Shown here: positions 15,131-23,554 of the stretch, piece by piece
Position numbering within the stretch: the first letter of the stretch is position 1
Layout of the letters: each line of letters opens with the position of its first letter
The notes under the pieces: generated by a model
What the model was told of the DNA's origin: nothing
Database searches by the model: none
What the model saw: only the letters and a program-made list of their open reading frames with translations
Assembly: GCA_021783935.1 (NCBI GenBank)
Contig: JAJXTK010000010.1
Location: 1 to 23,661 of the forward strand
Length of the DNA stretch: 23,661 nucleotides
Reading direction: 5' to 3'
Origin: Myxococcales bacterium
GTDB taxonomy: Bacteria > Myxococcota_A > Polyangia > Polyangiales > JADJMO01
Translations under genes and position numbers: made by a program

Positions 15131-17714
15131 AGTACCGATACGTCGCCATGGCCCAGACCTTGCGGCCAATCAGCTGGCCGAAGGGCTGGTCACGGTGAAT
15201 GGTGTTGAGCAAGTTGGAGCCTGCGATCGCGACCTCGAGGGGCTCCTTCTCGAAGCGATAACCGATTCGGCCCTGCAAGAGCGGGTACGAGTCCAGGTAG
15301 AACTGCTGGTAGGGGACCTCGCGCGTCACGAAGTCGATCATCTGCTCGGCCCAGATCTGGCGGCTCTCCCAGTAGAGGTCGAGCGAGCCGTCGATGCGCC
15401 ACTTGGTACGCACCTGGGCGCCGGCGGTGACCTTGTGCTGGCTCGTGCGCTGATCGTTGATGGTTCCGACGCAGCCGTCGGGCACCGTCTTGGTCATGTA
15501 GTTGAGCGCGTACGACGCGTAGAGGTCGAGGCCTTGCATCGGGAAGGTGCGGAACGTCGCCTCGCCGCCGTACACGTTGAAGATCTGGCAGTCGTTGGTC
15601 CAGCCGCCGTACTGTGCGATGTAGCGCCCGGTGCCCTCGTCGTAGCCGCCGATGCCGTTGGCCCCGAAGGTCGGCGAGAACGGGCGGTTCGGCGAGAGCA
15701 CGATGAGATCGGTCACGCGGTTGTAATAGGCCGCGAGCTCGAAGGAGTAGAAGTCGCTCTGCTGGTTGAGGTAGCCGATCTCGGCGCTCAGGATCTTCTC
15801 GGGCTGCGTCCTGTAGGCCGGGTCGTCGGGGCGCGCGGCGTTGACCGCGACCTCGGCGCCGGTGAGCGGCGTGGTGAGCGGGAAGGCGAGGTACGACTCG
15901 AGGTACGACGGCTCGCGGAACGCGGAGCTCACGGTCAGGCGGAACGAGTCGCCGGCGGTGCGCTTGTAGATGAGCGAGCCGCGGGGCGAGGGGATGATCT
16001 TGTTGAGGTAGGGGACGTAGTCGCCGCGCAGCGAGGCGACCGCGATGAACTTGTCGCCGATGCGGATGCTGTCCTGGCCGTAGAGCGAGTAGTGGTTCTC
16101 GTCGATGTACGGGTCGGCGAGGTAGTTCCACTCGATCGTCTTGAGGCGGTAGCCGACGCCGAGGTGCAGGTCGTGGCTGACGATGCCCGAGTGCTTGAGG
16201 ACGGTGGTGTACTCGAGCTCGCCGTCGACGACGTTCTGCACGACGTGCGTGAGCATCGCGGGCTCGCCGAGGTAGGCGGCGTTCAGCCCGGCGTCGGCGC
16301 TCAGGTAGTTCCAGAACACGCGCGCGTTGACGTGCGGCGACGCGAGGAACGCCGTGACGTCGCCGAGGTAGCCGTTCGCCGTCATGTCGGTGAGCGACCC
16401 GATGGCGTAGAAGTTTCGGTACAGGTTCGAGTAGCCGGTGCCGATGCCGACCTGGACGTCCTTGCTCAGCTGCCGCGTGAAGCGCAGATCGAGGTTCTGG
16501 TAGCGATCGCCGAGGTTCTGATCGCGCTGGGTGAAGTACGAGTCGACGCGGGCGTTGGCGATGTCGTGGTCGAACCGCGGCATCTGGTTGTATTCGGCCG
16601 TGAAGCGGTAGTTCCACCCGTGCGAGTTGCCGCTCGCCCACGCGGCCCCGCGATAGGTGGAGATCGGCGCGCCGTTCTGGCCGCCGACCTTGGCCGACAC
16701 GCCGTTCCTCCCCTCGCCCGGCGGCTTGGTGATGATGTTGACGACGCCGGCGAACGCGTCTGCGCCGTAGAGCGCGGACCCGGGGCCGCGCACGACCTCG
16801 ATGCGCTCGATCTCCTCGATGGGGACGGTGATGGCCTCCCAGAAGGTCGTGCCGAGGAAGTCGAGGTAGATGGAACGGCCGTCGACGAGGACGAGCAGCT
16901 TGTTCGACAGGCGGCTGTTGAAGCCGCGGATCGAGAAGTTCTGATCGGCCGCGGTCATCTGCGCGGTGTCGATGCCGGGCACGCGCGAGAGCAGCTCGGG
17001 GACGCTGGTCGCGCCCGACAGGCGGATGTCCTGCTCCGTGATGACGTACGTCGAGTTGGGCGCGTCGAGGGGGCTCTGGGCCTCCTTCGACACGGTGACG
17101 ACCTTCTCTTCGTAGACGTTCTCGCCCTTGGCGGCGCCGATGTCGGCCTCGATGCCCTTGCCCTTCGCGGCCGGGCCCCCCGTCGGACCCGCAGGCCCGG
17201 CAGGTCCGGTGGCGCCGGTGGCTCCGGCGGCTCCTGTGGCGCCCGTCGCGCCGGTCGTGCCCGTGGCGCCCGTCTCGCCGGCGGGTCCGGTCGGACCGGT
17301 CGGCGTGTTCGCGGCGCTCGCGGCCGCGGCCGCCGCCGCGCGCGCCTTTGCGAGGAGCGCCTCGAGGGTCTTCACGACGACCTCGACGTCGTCTTTGTCG
17401 GGCGGATTCTCCGCCAGGTACCTGCGGTAGTACTCGATCGCAGACGGGAGATCGCCCGACTCGGCGTAGGCGCGCGCGATGTTGTACGTGACGTTCGGGT
17501 GGTGAAGGATCTCGTCGGCTGCCTTCAACTCGACGACCGCTCTGTCGTAGTCGCCGGCCTTCATGGCCTCCATGCCGGCCCTGAAGTGGCGGCGCGCTTC
17601 TTCCTTTTCACCGGCGACCGCGACGCTCGTCGAGAGCGACGCGACGGCCAACGCGATCCACGCCGCGAACCGCGCGACGGGGCGCGCGCGTCCATTGAGC
17701 TTCCGACCGATCAC
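15129..17714 (-). CDS. TonB-dependent outer-membrane receptor with N-terminal TPR-like and collagen-like segments
   Basis: 861 residues from a GTG (17714) with GGGAG upstream; no other start would keep the signal peptide (about 1-35, ending SVAVAG). Order: a TPR-like pair of helices at about 36-100 (RRHFRAGMEAMKAGDYDRAV, then a second helical repeat), an Ala-rich helix at 121-136, Gly-X-Y triplets from Gly140 to Gly179, a TonB-box-like region at about 200-212 (YEEKVVTVSKEAQ), the plug at about 213-335 (VITEQDIRLSGATSVPELLSRVPGID; IERIEVVRGPGSALYGADAFAGVVNIITK), then a beta-barrel rich in aromatic/polar alternation ending in a terminal Tyr, the usual barrel-assembly signal. It would import a scarce ligand using TonB-ExbBD energy; the ligand is unknown. 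It heads a coupled pair with the lipoprotein gene 11 bases downstream. TPR plus collagen-like stretch before a plug is unusual. Confidence 0.93.
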   Translation of the reverse strand: MIGRKLNGRARPVARFAAWIALAVASLSTSVAVAGEKEEARRHFRAGMEAMKAGDYDRAVVELKAADEILHHPNVTYNIARAYAESGDLPSAIEYYRRYLAENPPDKDDVEVVVKTLEALLAKARAAAAAAASAANTPTGPTGPAGETGATGTTGATGATGAAGATGATGPAGPAGPTGGPAAKGKGIEADIGAAKGENVYEEKVVTVSKEAQSPLDAPNSTYVITEQDIRLSGATSVPELLSRVPGIDTAQMTAADQNFSIRGFNSRLSNKLLVLVDGRSIYLDFLGTTFWEAITVPIEEIERIEVVRGPGSALYGADAFAGVVNIITKPPGEGRNGVSAKVGGQNGAPISTYRGAAWASGNSHGWNYRFTAEYNQMPRFDHDIANARVDSYFTQRDQNLGDRYQNLDLRFTRQLSKDVQVGIGTGYSNLYRNFYAIGSLTDMTANGYLGDVTAFLASPHVNARVFWNYLSADAGLNAAYLGEPAMLTHVVQNVVDGELEYTTVLKHSGIVSHDLHLGVGYRLKTIEWNYLADPYIDENHYSLYGQDSIRIGDKFIAVASLRGDYVPYLNKIIPSPRGSLIYKRTAGDSFRLTVSSAFREPSYLESYLAFPLTTPLTGAEVAVNAARPDDPAYRTQPEKILSAEIGYLNQQSDFYSFELAAYYNRVTDLIVLSPNRPFSPTFGANGIGGYDEGTGRYIAQYGGWTNDCQIFNVYGGEATFRTFPMQGLDLYASYALNYMTKTVPDGCVGTINDQRTSQHKVTAGAQVRTKWRIDGSLDLYWESRQIWAEQMIDFVTREVPYQQFYLDSYPLLQGRIGYRFEKEPLEVAIAGSNLLNTIHRDQPFGQLIGRKVWAMATYRY
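17178..17297 (-). repeat. Collagen-like Gly-X-Y tract in the TonB receptor
   Basis: Thirteen consecutive Gly-X-Y triplets, residues 140-178, with a closing Gly at 179. X and Y are almost only Pro, Ala, Thr and Glu (types GPT, GPA, GET, GAT, GTT, GAA). At DNA level it is a degenerate nine-base periodicity. Bacterial collagen-like tracts of this composition form triple helices in surface proteins; here, after a signal peptide and TPR-like segment, it would lie in the periplasm and would imply a trimer or an extended spacer. The pattern is seen; the structure is inference. Confidence 0.9.
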
Positions 17715-17789
17715 GGAGACGCTCCCTTCTTCCAGGGGCCGAGCAACCGAGGGCGTCGTGCGCGAGCACGATGCGTCCCCCTGCGCACG

Positions 17790-17812
17790 CGACGCACTCG
17801 CCGAATGCGTCG
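17790..17812 (-). promoter_or_regulatory. Leader inverted repeat upstream of the TonB receptor gene
   Basis: CGACGCA (17790-17796) and TGCGTCG (17806-17812) are exactly complementary around nine bases, extendable by a G-T wobble and one more pair. It lies about 75-100 bases before the receptor GTG, just downstream of the candidate promoter, so it could be an operator or a 5'-leader stem. It does not match a Fur box or a cobalamin riboswitch core that I can recognise. Confidence 0.3.
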
Positions 17813-17819
17813 TGGGGCG

Positions 17820-17848
17820 AATGTATCGAAGTTGATCAAGATCGAGAA
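17820..17848 (-). promoter_or_regulatory. Candidate promoter for the TonB receptor-lipoprotein operon
   Basis: On the minus strand TTCTCG (17843-17848), 17 bases, then TACATT (17820-17825), in the least GC-rich part of the gap. The -10 matches four of six consensus bases, the -35 three of six. The palindrome TTGATCAA (17832-17839) lies in the spacer. Weak match; placement fits a ~100-base leader. Confidence 0.25.
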
Positions 17849-17925
17849 GAACTCATCGAGCAAGCCGCACTTGGCTCGTCTCGACTCGCCGCGTCGGGGC
17901 CCACGCCCACGCCGATCGGTCCGCG

Positions 17926-18009
17926 AGCAGGCTGTGGAGTTTCTCCGAGACCGGCCGATCCTCTCCCGGGTCATGCCGCGCTCTCCCGCGCGATCGACCA
18001 CAGCCTGCT
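17926..18009 (-). repeat. 84-base dispersed inverted-repeat element, copy B
   Basis: Bounded by AGCAGGCTGTGG (17926-17937) and its exact reverse complement CCACAGCCTGCT (17998-18009). Read on the minus strand it aligns without gaps to copy A at 11380-11463; I count 72 of 84 identical bases. Inside, CGCGC and GCGCG can pair, and one difference in copy A at that stem keeps pairing as a G-U wobble. It lies between the kinase 3' end and the TonB receptor promoter region, same size and same kind of intergenic position as copy A. Likely a REP- or MITE-like non-autonomous family. Confidence 0.85.
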
Positions 18010-18028
18010 GACGGTTACAGTTTCCGCA

Positions 18029-18046
18029 GGCCGTTTCTCAACGGCC
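18029..18046 (-). terminator. 7-bp stem with GAGA (GNRA) tetraloop downstream of the kinase gene
   Basis: GGCCGTT and AACGGCC pair perfectly around four bases that read GAGA on the minus-strand RNA, a GNRA tetraloop. It lies about 220 bases after the kinase stop and 20 bases before repeat copy B. No T-run follows, so an intrinsic terminator is not certain; it could be a 3' end stabiliser. Confidence 0.35.
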
Positions 18047-18263
18047 AGCTACGACGATCCACGCGCGAAGGGCCGAAATCCTGCCGGTCATCGCGCCGGC
18101 ACCGAGGGGGCCTCGGAGGCAGAGGGCAGTGGCCAGGGCCCCTGGCGCGAACGTCGAGCGCCGCGCGCCCGCGAGCGAAGATGGACGCCACCGGCCCTGG
18201 TCCGGAGGGCGCGGCACTCGGAAGGCCGGGCGGGGGCCAGCGGACGCGCGAAGGCTGCGCGGG

Positions 18264-19901
<1,638 letters not shown>

Positions 19902-19948
19902 GATTTCCCTTCGATGGGCGCCTTTTGGGCGCTCAACTCCCTCGCGGA

Positions 19949-19977
19949 ACTGTGCCCGTGCGCTTCTGTTCTGTCAA
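19949..19977 (-). promoter_or_regulatory. Candidate sigma-70-type promoter of the kinase gene
   Basis: Minus strand: TTGACA (19972-19977), a perfect -35 consensus, 17-base spacer, then CACAGT (19949-19954), keeping the key A at position 2 and T at 6 of the -10. It would give a leader of about 40 bases before the ATG at 19901. Confidence 0.45.
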
Positions 19978-20085
19978 TTTCAGTCGTGCTCGCGAACGAC
20001 AGCGCAGAGGCTGCGGGCAGCGCGACCAGCGGCGCGCGGCGAAGCGTGGAAACATCGCACCAGGGCGTGCGGCGCGCCGACGCTT

Positions 20086-20114
20086 TTGACGCCCCGTACC
20101 GGTACGGCCACAAA
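20086..20114 (+). promoter_or_regulatory. Candidate promoter with a perfect 14-base palindrome in its spacer
   Basis: TTGACG (20086-20091), 17 bases, CACAAA (20109-20114). The spacer contains CCGTACCGGTACGG (20094-20107), a perfect 14-base palindrome. An operator between -35 and -10 would fit a repressor or a MerR-like activator. It lies about 90 bases before the ATG of the AgmX-tail protein gene. The palindrome is certain; the -10 is weak. Confidence 0.35.
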
Positions 20115-20203
20115 GCAATCAGGGCTCGCGCGCGCGCTGCCGAGCTCCGCATCTCGATGCGACGCCGATGGCGCCGCGAAGCCCACCCCCCGGAGAGGTC
20201 GCG

Positions 20204-21070
20204 ATGTCGCCCCGCACCCGCTCGCTGTTCGTCACGCTGTCGCTGCTCGTCGCCCCCGTGCTCACCGCTGCGACGCTGGTCGCCGATCGTGCCGAGGCGC
20301 AGTCCAAGAAGGATCCGCTCGCGGACGCGCTCGGCGGCAAGCTCATGTTCCTGACGAGCTCGCCGCCTCAGAGCGTGAGCGGGCCCGGCTGGTTCACCGG
20401 CCACCAGATCTCGACGAAGGAGGAGAACGACGACAAGAAGTGGGTCCTCAACTGCATGCTCTTCGTCAAGAAGGACCTCGACTCGTCGAAGGTCGACCTG
20501 ATGATCTACCGCGCCGACAAGAACGGCGCGAACTACGAGTTCGTCCAGAAGCGTGAGCAGTACCTCACCGGCGACGGGCGCAGCTTCTTCTTCCCGCTCA
20601 CGATCGCCAAGGACAACGGCAACTTCCTGCCGAACCTCAAGTACGAGATCAAGGTGCTCGCCTCGGGGACCAAGATCGCCGAGGGGACCATCACGCTCAA
20701 CGGCAAGGAAGAGCGGATCTCCGGCGGCGCCATCGACTTCACCAAGGACGAAGGCGGCGGCTATCGCAAGGTGAACAAGGAGAAGCTCACCAACGCGTTC
20801 GACCCCGCCGACGCCAAGAAGGCGCTCAACGACATCATCTACGAGGACTGCCGCGGCATCGGCGCGCCCGCGGGCGCGGCCGTCGTGGTGGTCACCTTCT
20901 CGGCCGACGACGGCAAGGTCGTCAAGAGCGAGTTCGCGAAGGACCCGGCGGTCCCGTACAACGAGAACACGCAGGGGTGCATCCGCGCGCGCTTCGCGAA
21001 GGCGAAGATGAAGCCGTTCGGGCTCGAGGACACCCACACGGTCACGTACAAGATCAAGATCGACAAGTGA
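20204..21070 (+). CDS. Secreted protein with AgmX/PglI-type C-terminal domain
   Basis: 288 residues. The signal peptide runs to about residue 32 (TLSLLVAPVLTAATLVADRAEA, cleavage before Gln33), so it is exported to periplasm or beyond. The middle (about 45-190) is beta-rich and reads like an envelope-exposed fold (KWVLNCMLFVKKDLDSSKVDLMIYR; RSFFFPLTIAKDNGNFLPNLKYEIKVLASG). The last ~75 residues (GAAVVVVTFSADDGKVVKSEF, then GCIRARFAKAKMKPFG and VTYKIKI) resemble the AgmX/PglI C-terminal domain common in myxobacterial secreted and gliding-related proteins. The ATG at 20204 follows GGAGAGG at about five bases; the GTG/ATG further up would spoil the signal peptide. Its TGA overlaps the holA GTG by four bases. 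Function unknown. Confidence 0.85.
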   Translation: MSPRTRSLFVTLSLLVAPVLTAATLVADRAEAQSKKDPLADALGGKLMFLTSSPPQSVSGPGWFTGHQISTKEENDDKKWVLNCMLFVKKDLDSSKVDLMIYRADKNGANYEFVQKREQYLTGDGRSFFFPLTIAKDNGNFLPNLKYEIKVLASGTKIAEGTITLNGKEERISGGAIDFTKDEGGGYRKVNKEKLTNAFDPADAKKALNDIIYEDCRGIGAPAGAAVVVVTFSADDGKVVKSEFAKDPAVPYNENTQGCIRARFAKAKMKPFGLEDTHTVTYKIKIDK

Positions 21071-22098
21071 CGCCCAGCGAGGCCGTCGCCGAGCTCGAGT
21101 CGGGGCGCGCGCGCCCGGTGTACGTCGTCGCGGGCGAGGAGGCGCTCTTCGTCGAGCGCGTCGTCACGGCCGCGCGCGCGCACGTCGTCGACGCGGCCAC
21201 GGCGGGGTTCAACATCGACGTCTTCGACGCGGGCGAGGGGTCGATCGAGCGCGTGCTCGACTCGGCGCGCACCGTCCCGATGATGGCGCGTCGGCGCCTG
21301 GTGATCCTCCGCGGCGCCGAGCGCCTCGACAAGGGCGGCGACGACGAGGCCCCCTCCGCGAAGAAGGGGGTGCGCGTCTCGCCGCTCGATCGGCTGGCCG
21401 ACTACGTCGCGGCGCCGGCCGACACGGGCTGCTTGCTGATCGTCGGCGCGAAGCTCGACGCGCGCCGGCGCGTGGTGACGCTCGCGAAGAAGCAGGGGTT
21501 CTTCGTCGAGTGCGCGCCCCTGCGCAACGCGGCGCTGCCCGGCTTCGTCCGCGACGAGGCGAAGCGGCGCGGGCACGCGATCGCCTCGGACGTCGCCGAG
21601 AGCGTGGTCGATCTGCTGGGCGGCGAGCTCGGGCCGCTGACGGACGCGGTCGAGCGCTTGTCGCTCTACGTGGGCGAGAGGGCGCCGATCACGAGCGAGG
21701 CGGTCGAGGCGTGCGTGGCGCGCGTGCGCGTCGGGTCGGTGTGGGGGCTCGCCGACGCGGTGGCGGCGCACGATCGCGCGACGGCGCTTCGGCTTCTCGA
21801 CGAGAACTACGATCCGAAGGATCGCGGGCTTCCGCTGCTCGGGCTGCTCGCGTCGTCGATCCGCAAGACGCTCAAGCTCCGCGCGCTGCTCGCGGCCGGG
21901 GTCGGCGCGCAGGACGCCGCGCGACAGGCCGGCATCCCGCCGTTTCGCGCGAACGAGGCCGCCCAGCAGGCGCGCCGCTTCGGCGAGGGGGAGCTCGAGC
22001 GCGCCATCGCGGTCTTCGCCGAGGTCGATCTCGCGCTCAAGGGGTCGCGCCGGCCGCCGCTGCTCGTGCTCGAGGAGGCGATCGTCCGGCTGACGTAG
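21067..22098 (+). CDS. holA: DNA polymerase III subunit delta
   Basis: 343 residues, cytoplasmic clamp-loader subunit that opens the beta sliding clamp. It begins with the family pattern PVYVVAGEEALFVERVV (about 16-32), then a RecA-like/AAA+-type domain without a working Walker A, as usual for delta (RRLVILRGAERL near 77; ADTGCLLIVGAKLDARRRVV near 118; GFFVECAPL near 145). It continues with helical domain 2 (ALPGFVRDEAKRRGHAIASDVAESVVDLLGGELGPLTDAVERLSLY) and the C-terminal helical collar with WGLADAVAAHDRATALRLLDE and LLGLLASSIRKTLKLRALLA. Length fits the family. The GTG at 21067 overlaps the upstream stop (GTGA), giving translational coupling to the secreted AgmX-tail protein gene; longer in-frame starts lie inside that gene and are rejected. 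Confidence 0.93.
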   Translation: MTPSEAVAELESGRARPVYVVAGEEALFVERVVTAARAHVVDAATAGFNIDVFDAGEGSIERVLDSARTVPMMARRRLVILRGAERLDKGGDDEAPSAKKGVRVSPLDRLADYVAAPADTGCLLIVGAKLDARRRVVTLAKKQGFFVECAPLRNAALPGFVRDEAKRRGHAIASDVAESVVDLLGGELGPLTDAVERLSLYVGERAPITSEAVEACVARVRVGSVWGLADAVAAHDRATALRLLDENYDPKDRGLPLLGLLASSIRKTLKLRALLAAGVGAQDAARQAGIPPFRANEAAQQARRFGEGELERAIAVFAEVDLALKGSRRPPLLVLEEAIVRLT

Positions 22099-22176
22099 CG
22101 CGGTCGCGGCCCTCTGCGCGTCACGCGCGGGGGCAGATTCCGCGGGCGCTCTGCGAGCCGAACCCGACGGAGCGCG

Positions 22177-23367
22177 TCAGCGCTGCGGCTCGGGCACGGT
22201 CGCGAGCAGCACCGCCGCGCCGAGCGCCGCGAGGGCCGCCGAGAGCTCGAAGGCGAGCGGCGCGCTGTGCTGGTAGAGCCAGCCGAAGAGCACGTTCGCG
22301 GGCAAGAGCGCGACGCCGTGCACCGCGTGCTGGACGCCGTACGCGGTGCCGCGCGCCCGCTCGGGGGCGAGGCGCGTCATCAGCGACTTCTCGGCCCCCT
22401 CGCCGAGGCCGTAGTGGATCGCGTAGAGCGGCAACGCGGCCCAGAACCAACCCCACGTCGGCGCGCGCGCGAAGAGCACGTAGGCGAGCACGTAGACGAT
22501 CCAGCTCGCGAGCAGCACGCGGCGCGGGCCGAGGCGATCGGCGATCGCGCCGCCTGGCACGTTGAGCGCGGATTTCCCGGCCTGGAGCGTGATCCACGCG
22601 ACCGGGATCCACGCGAGCCCGAGCCCGAGATCGCCGAGCCGCGCCATGAGGAACGAGTCGGCCGAGGCGCCGAGCGCGAAGCAGCCGGTCGCGACGAGCA
22701 ACGCGCGCGGCCCCTTGCCGATGGGCTCCCGCTCGAGCGCCGGGTCGGCCCCCTCGGCGACCTCGACCGCCGTCGGCGCCTGCTGCCGCGTGCGTCGGAT
22801 CACGATCCACGCGAGCAGCACCGAGAGCGCGCCGGGGGCTGCGGCGGCTGCGATCGCCGCGCGCAGCCCGAAGTGCAGCGGGCCGAGCAGCAGCAGGGCG
22901 AGCAGCGGCCCGACGACGGCGCCGAGGTTGTCCATCGCGCGGTGCAGGCCGAACGAGAGCCCACGGTGACGCGGCGGGGTCGCGGCCGCGAGGATCGCGT
23001 CGCGCGGCGCCGACCTCAGCCCCTTGCCGACCCGGTCGACCACGCGGATGCCCACGATTTGCAGCGGGCTGAACGCGACGGCCATGAGCGGCCGCGCCAG
23101 TGCGGCGAGCCCGTAGCCGCCGACGACCAGCGCCGCCCGGGACACGCCGCGGTCGTTGGCCCGCCCGGCCCAGATCTTCACGAACGCGGCCAGCAGCTCC
23201 GCGACCCCCTCCATGACGCCGAGCACGAACGCCCCCGCGCCCAGCGTGCCGACGAGCTTCGGGAGCAGCGGGTAGACCAGATCGCTCGCCGCGTCGGACA
23301 GCAACGAGACGCCGCCGAGGAGCCAGACCTCCGGGGGGAGCGCGCGGAGCGCTCGCAGGTGGTTCAC
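22177..23367 (-). CDS. MFS transporter
   Basis: 396 residues from a GTG at 23367 (GAGG about eight bases upstream); an open extension to 23430 would add a very Arg-rich tail and is disfavoured. About 12 hydrophobic helices in two halves, with the conserved loop RVVDRVGKGLRSAPRDAILA after helix 4, a variant of the MFS motif common in a poorly characterised bacterial MFS subgroup, and WAGRANDRGVSR at the helix 2-3 loop (motif A-like). The central loop between halves is short (about residues 193-218). A second-half motif A-like GGAIADRLGPRRVLLAS appears near 290. Substrate and direction are unknown. It converges on holA with a 78-base gap and is divergent from the partial gene at the right edge. 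Confidence 0.88.
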   Translation of the reverse strand: MNHLRALRALPPEVWLLGGVSLLSDAASDLVYPLLPKLVGTLGAGAFVLGVMEGVAELLAAFVKIWAGRANDRGVSRAALVVGGYGLAALARPLMAVAFSPLQIVGIRVVDRVGKGLRSAPRDAILAAATPPRHRGLSFGLHRAMDNLGAVVGPLLALLLLGPLHFGLRAAIAAAAAPGALSVLLAWIVIRRTRQQAPTAVEVAEGADPALEREPIGKGPRALLVATGCFALGASADSFLMARLGDLGLGLAWIPVAWITLQAGKSALNVPGGAIADRLGPRRVLLASWIVYVLAYVLFARAPTWGWFWAALPLYAIHYGLGEGAEKSLMTRLAPERARGTAYGVQHAVHGVALLPANVLFGWLYQHSAPLAFELSAALAALGAAVLLATVPEPQR

Positions 23368-23554
23368 GCGTATGCCTCGGCCGTGGGCGAATCGTACCCG
23401 ACCCTTGCAGCGCCTGCGTGCCACGCGCAAAGTTCACCGCACCCGACGGCCCGCTCGCCTCATCCAACCCTTCGCTCACGTCGACCGACGTACGAGGGGC
23501 GACTCCGCCGAGTCGTTCGTCGCCGGAGTAGCGTTCCGAAGGAGTCCGACTGAG
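23368..23554. promoter_or_regulatory. 187-base divergent region (MFS / right-edge gene) with a possible Shine-Dalgarno hairpin
   Basis: No gene. On the plus strand GACTCC (23501-23506) can pair with GGAGTC (23541-23546), which contains the Shine-Dalgarno of the right-edge gene. The same GACTCC region can alternatively pair locally as CGACT/AGTCG (23500-23515), so two exclusive folds are possible. No clear sigma-70 boxes were found. Confidence 0.25.

Larger units (their letters stand above)
17715..18263. other. 549-base intergenic region between kinase and TonB receptor genes
   Basis: No credible gene is seen; open frames here are Arg/Pro-rich and cross the repeat element. It holds, in minus-strand reading order: a GC-rich stretch with small hairpins (GCCAGG/CCTGGC at 18132-18146, CCGAG/CTCGG at 18102-18116), a 7-bp stem at 18029-18046, dispersed repeat copy B at 17926-18009, the least GC-rich stretch of the gap at about 17820-17860 with a candidate promoter, and a hairpin at 17790-17812 in the receptor leader. 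The size and content suggest the kinase transcript ends here and the receptor operon has its own promoter. Confidence 0.6.
19902..20203. other. 302-base divergent intergenic region (kinase / AgmX-tail protein)
   Basis: No credible gene; the open frames crossing it are shadows. It contains the kinase leader with a GCGCC/GGCGC hairpin at 19918-19932 just before its Shine-Dalgarno, a candidate kinase promoter (19949-19977, minus), and a candidate promoter with a perfect palindrome for the rightward gene (20086-20114, plus). Parts around 19960-19985 and 20080-20120 are less GC-rich than the flanks, as expected for promoters. Confidence 0.6.

Noticed and set aside
17178..17297. Nine-base periodic DNA in the receptor gene as a possible CRISPR or satellite
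   Set aside because: The period is codon-based and in frame, coding Gly-X-Y triplets; there are no spacers.
17711..18001. 96-codon minus-strand open frame in the kinase-receptor gap
   Set aside because: Arg-rich, spans repeat copy B, no Shine-Dalgarno and overlaps the receptor start.
15195..18011. 938-codon plus-strand open frame opposite the TonB receptor
   Set aside because: Val/Asp/Arg-rich antisense shadow that also runs through the intergenic repeat; no domain pattern.
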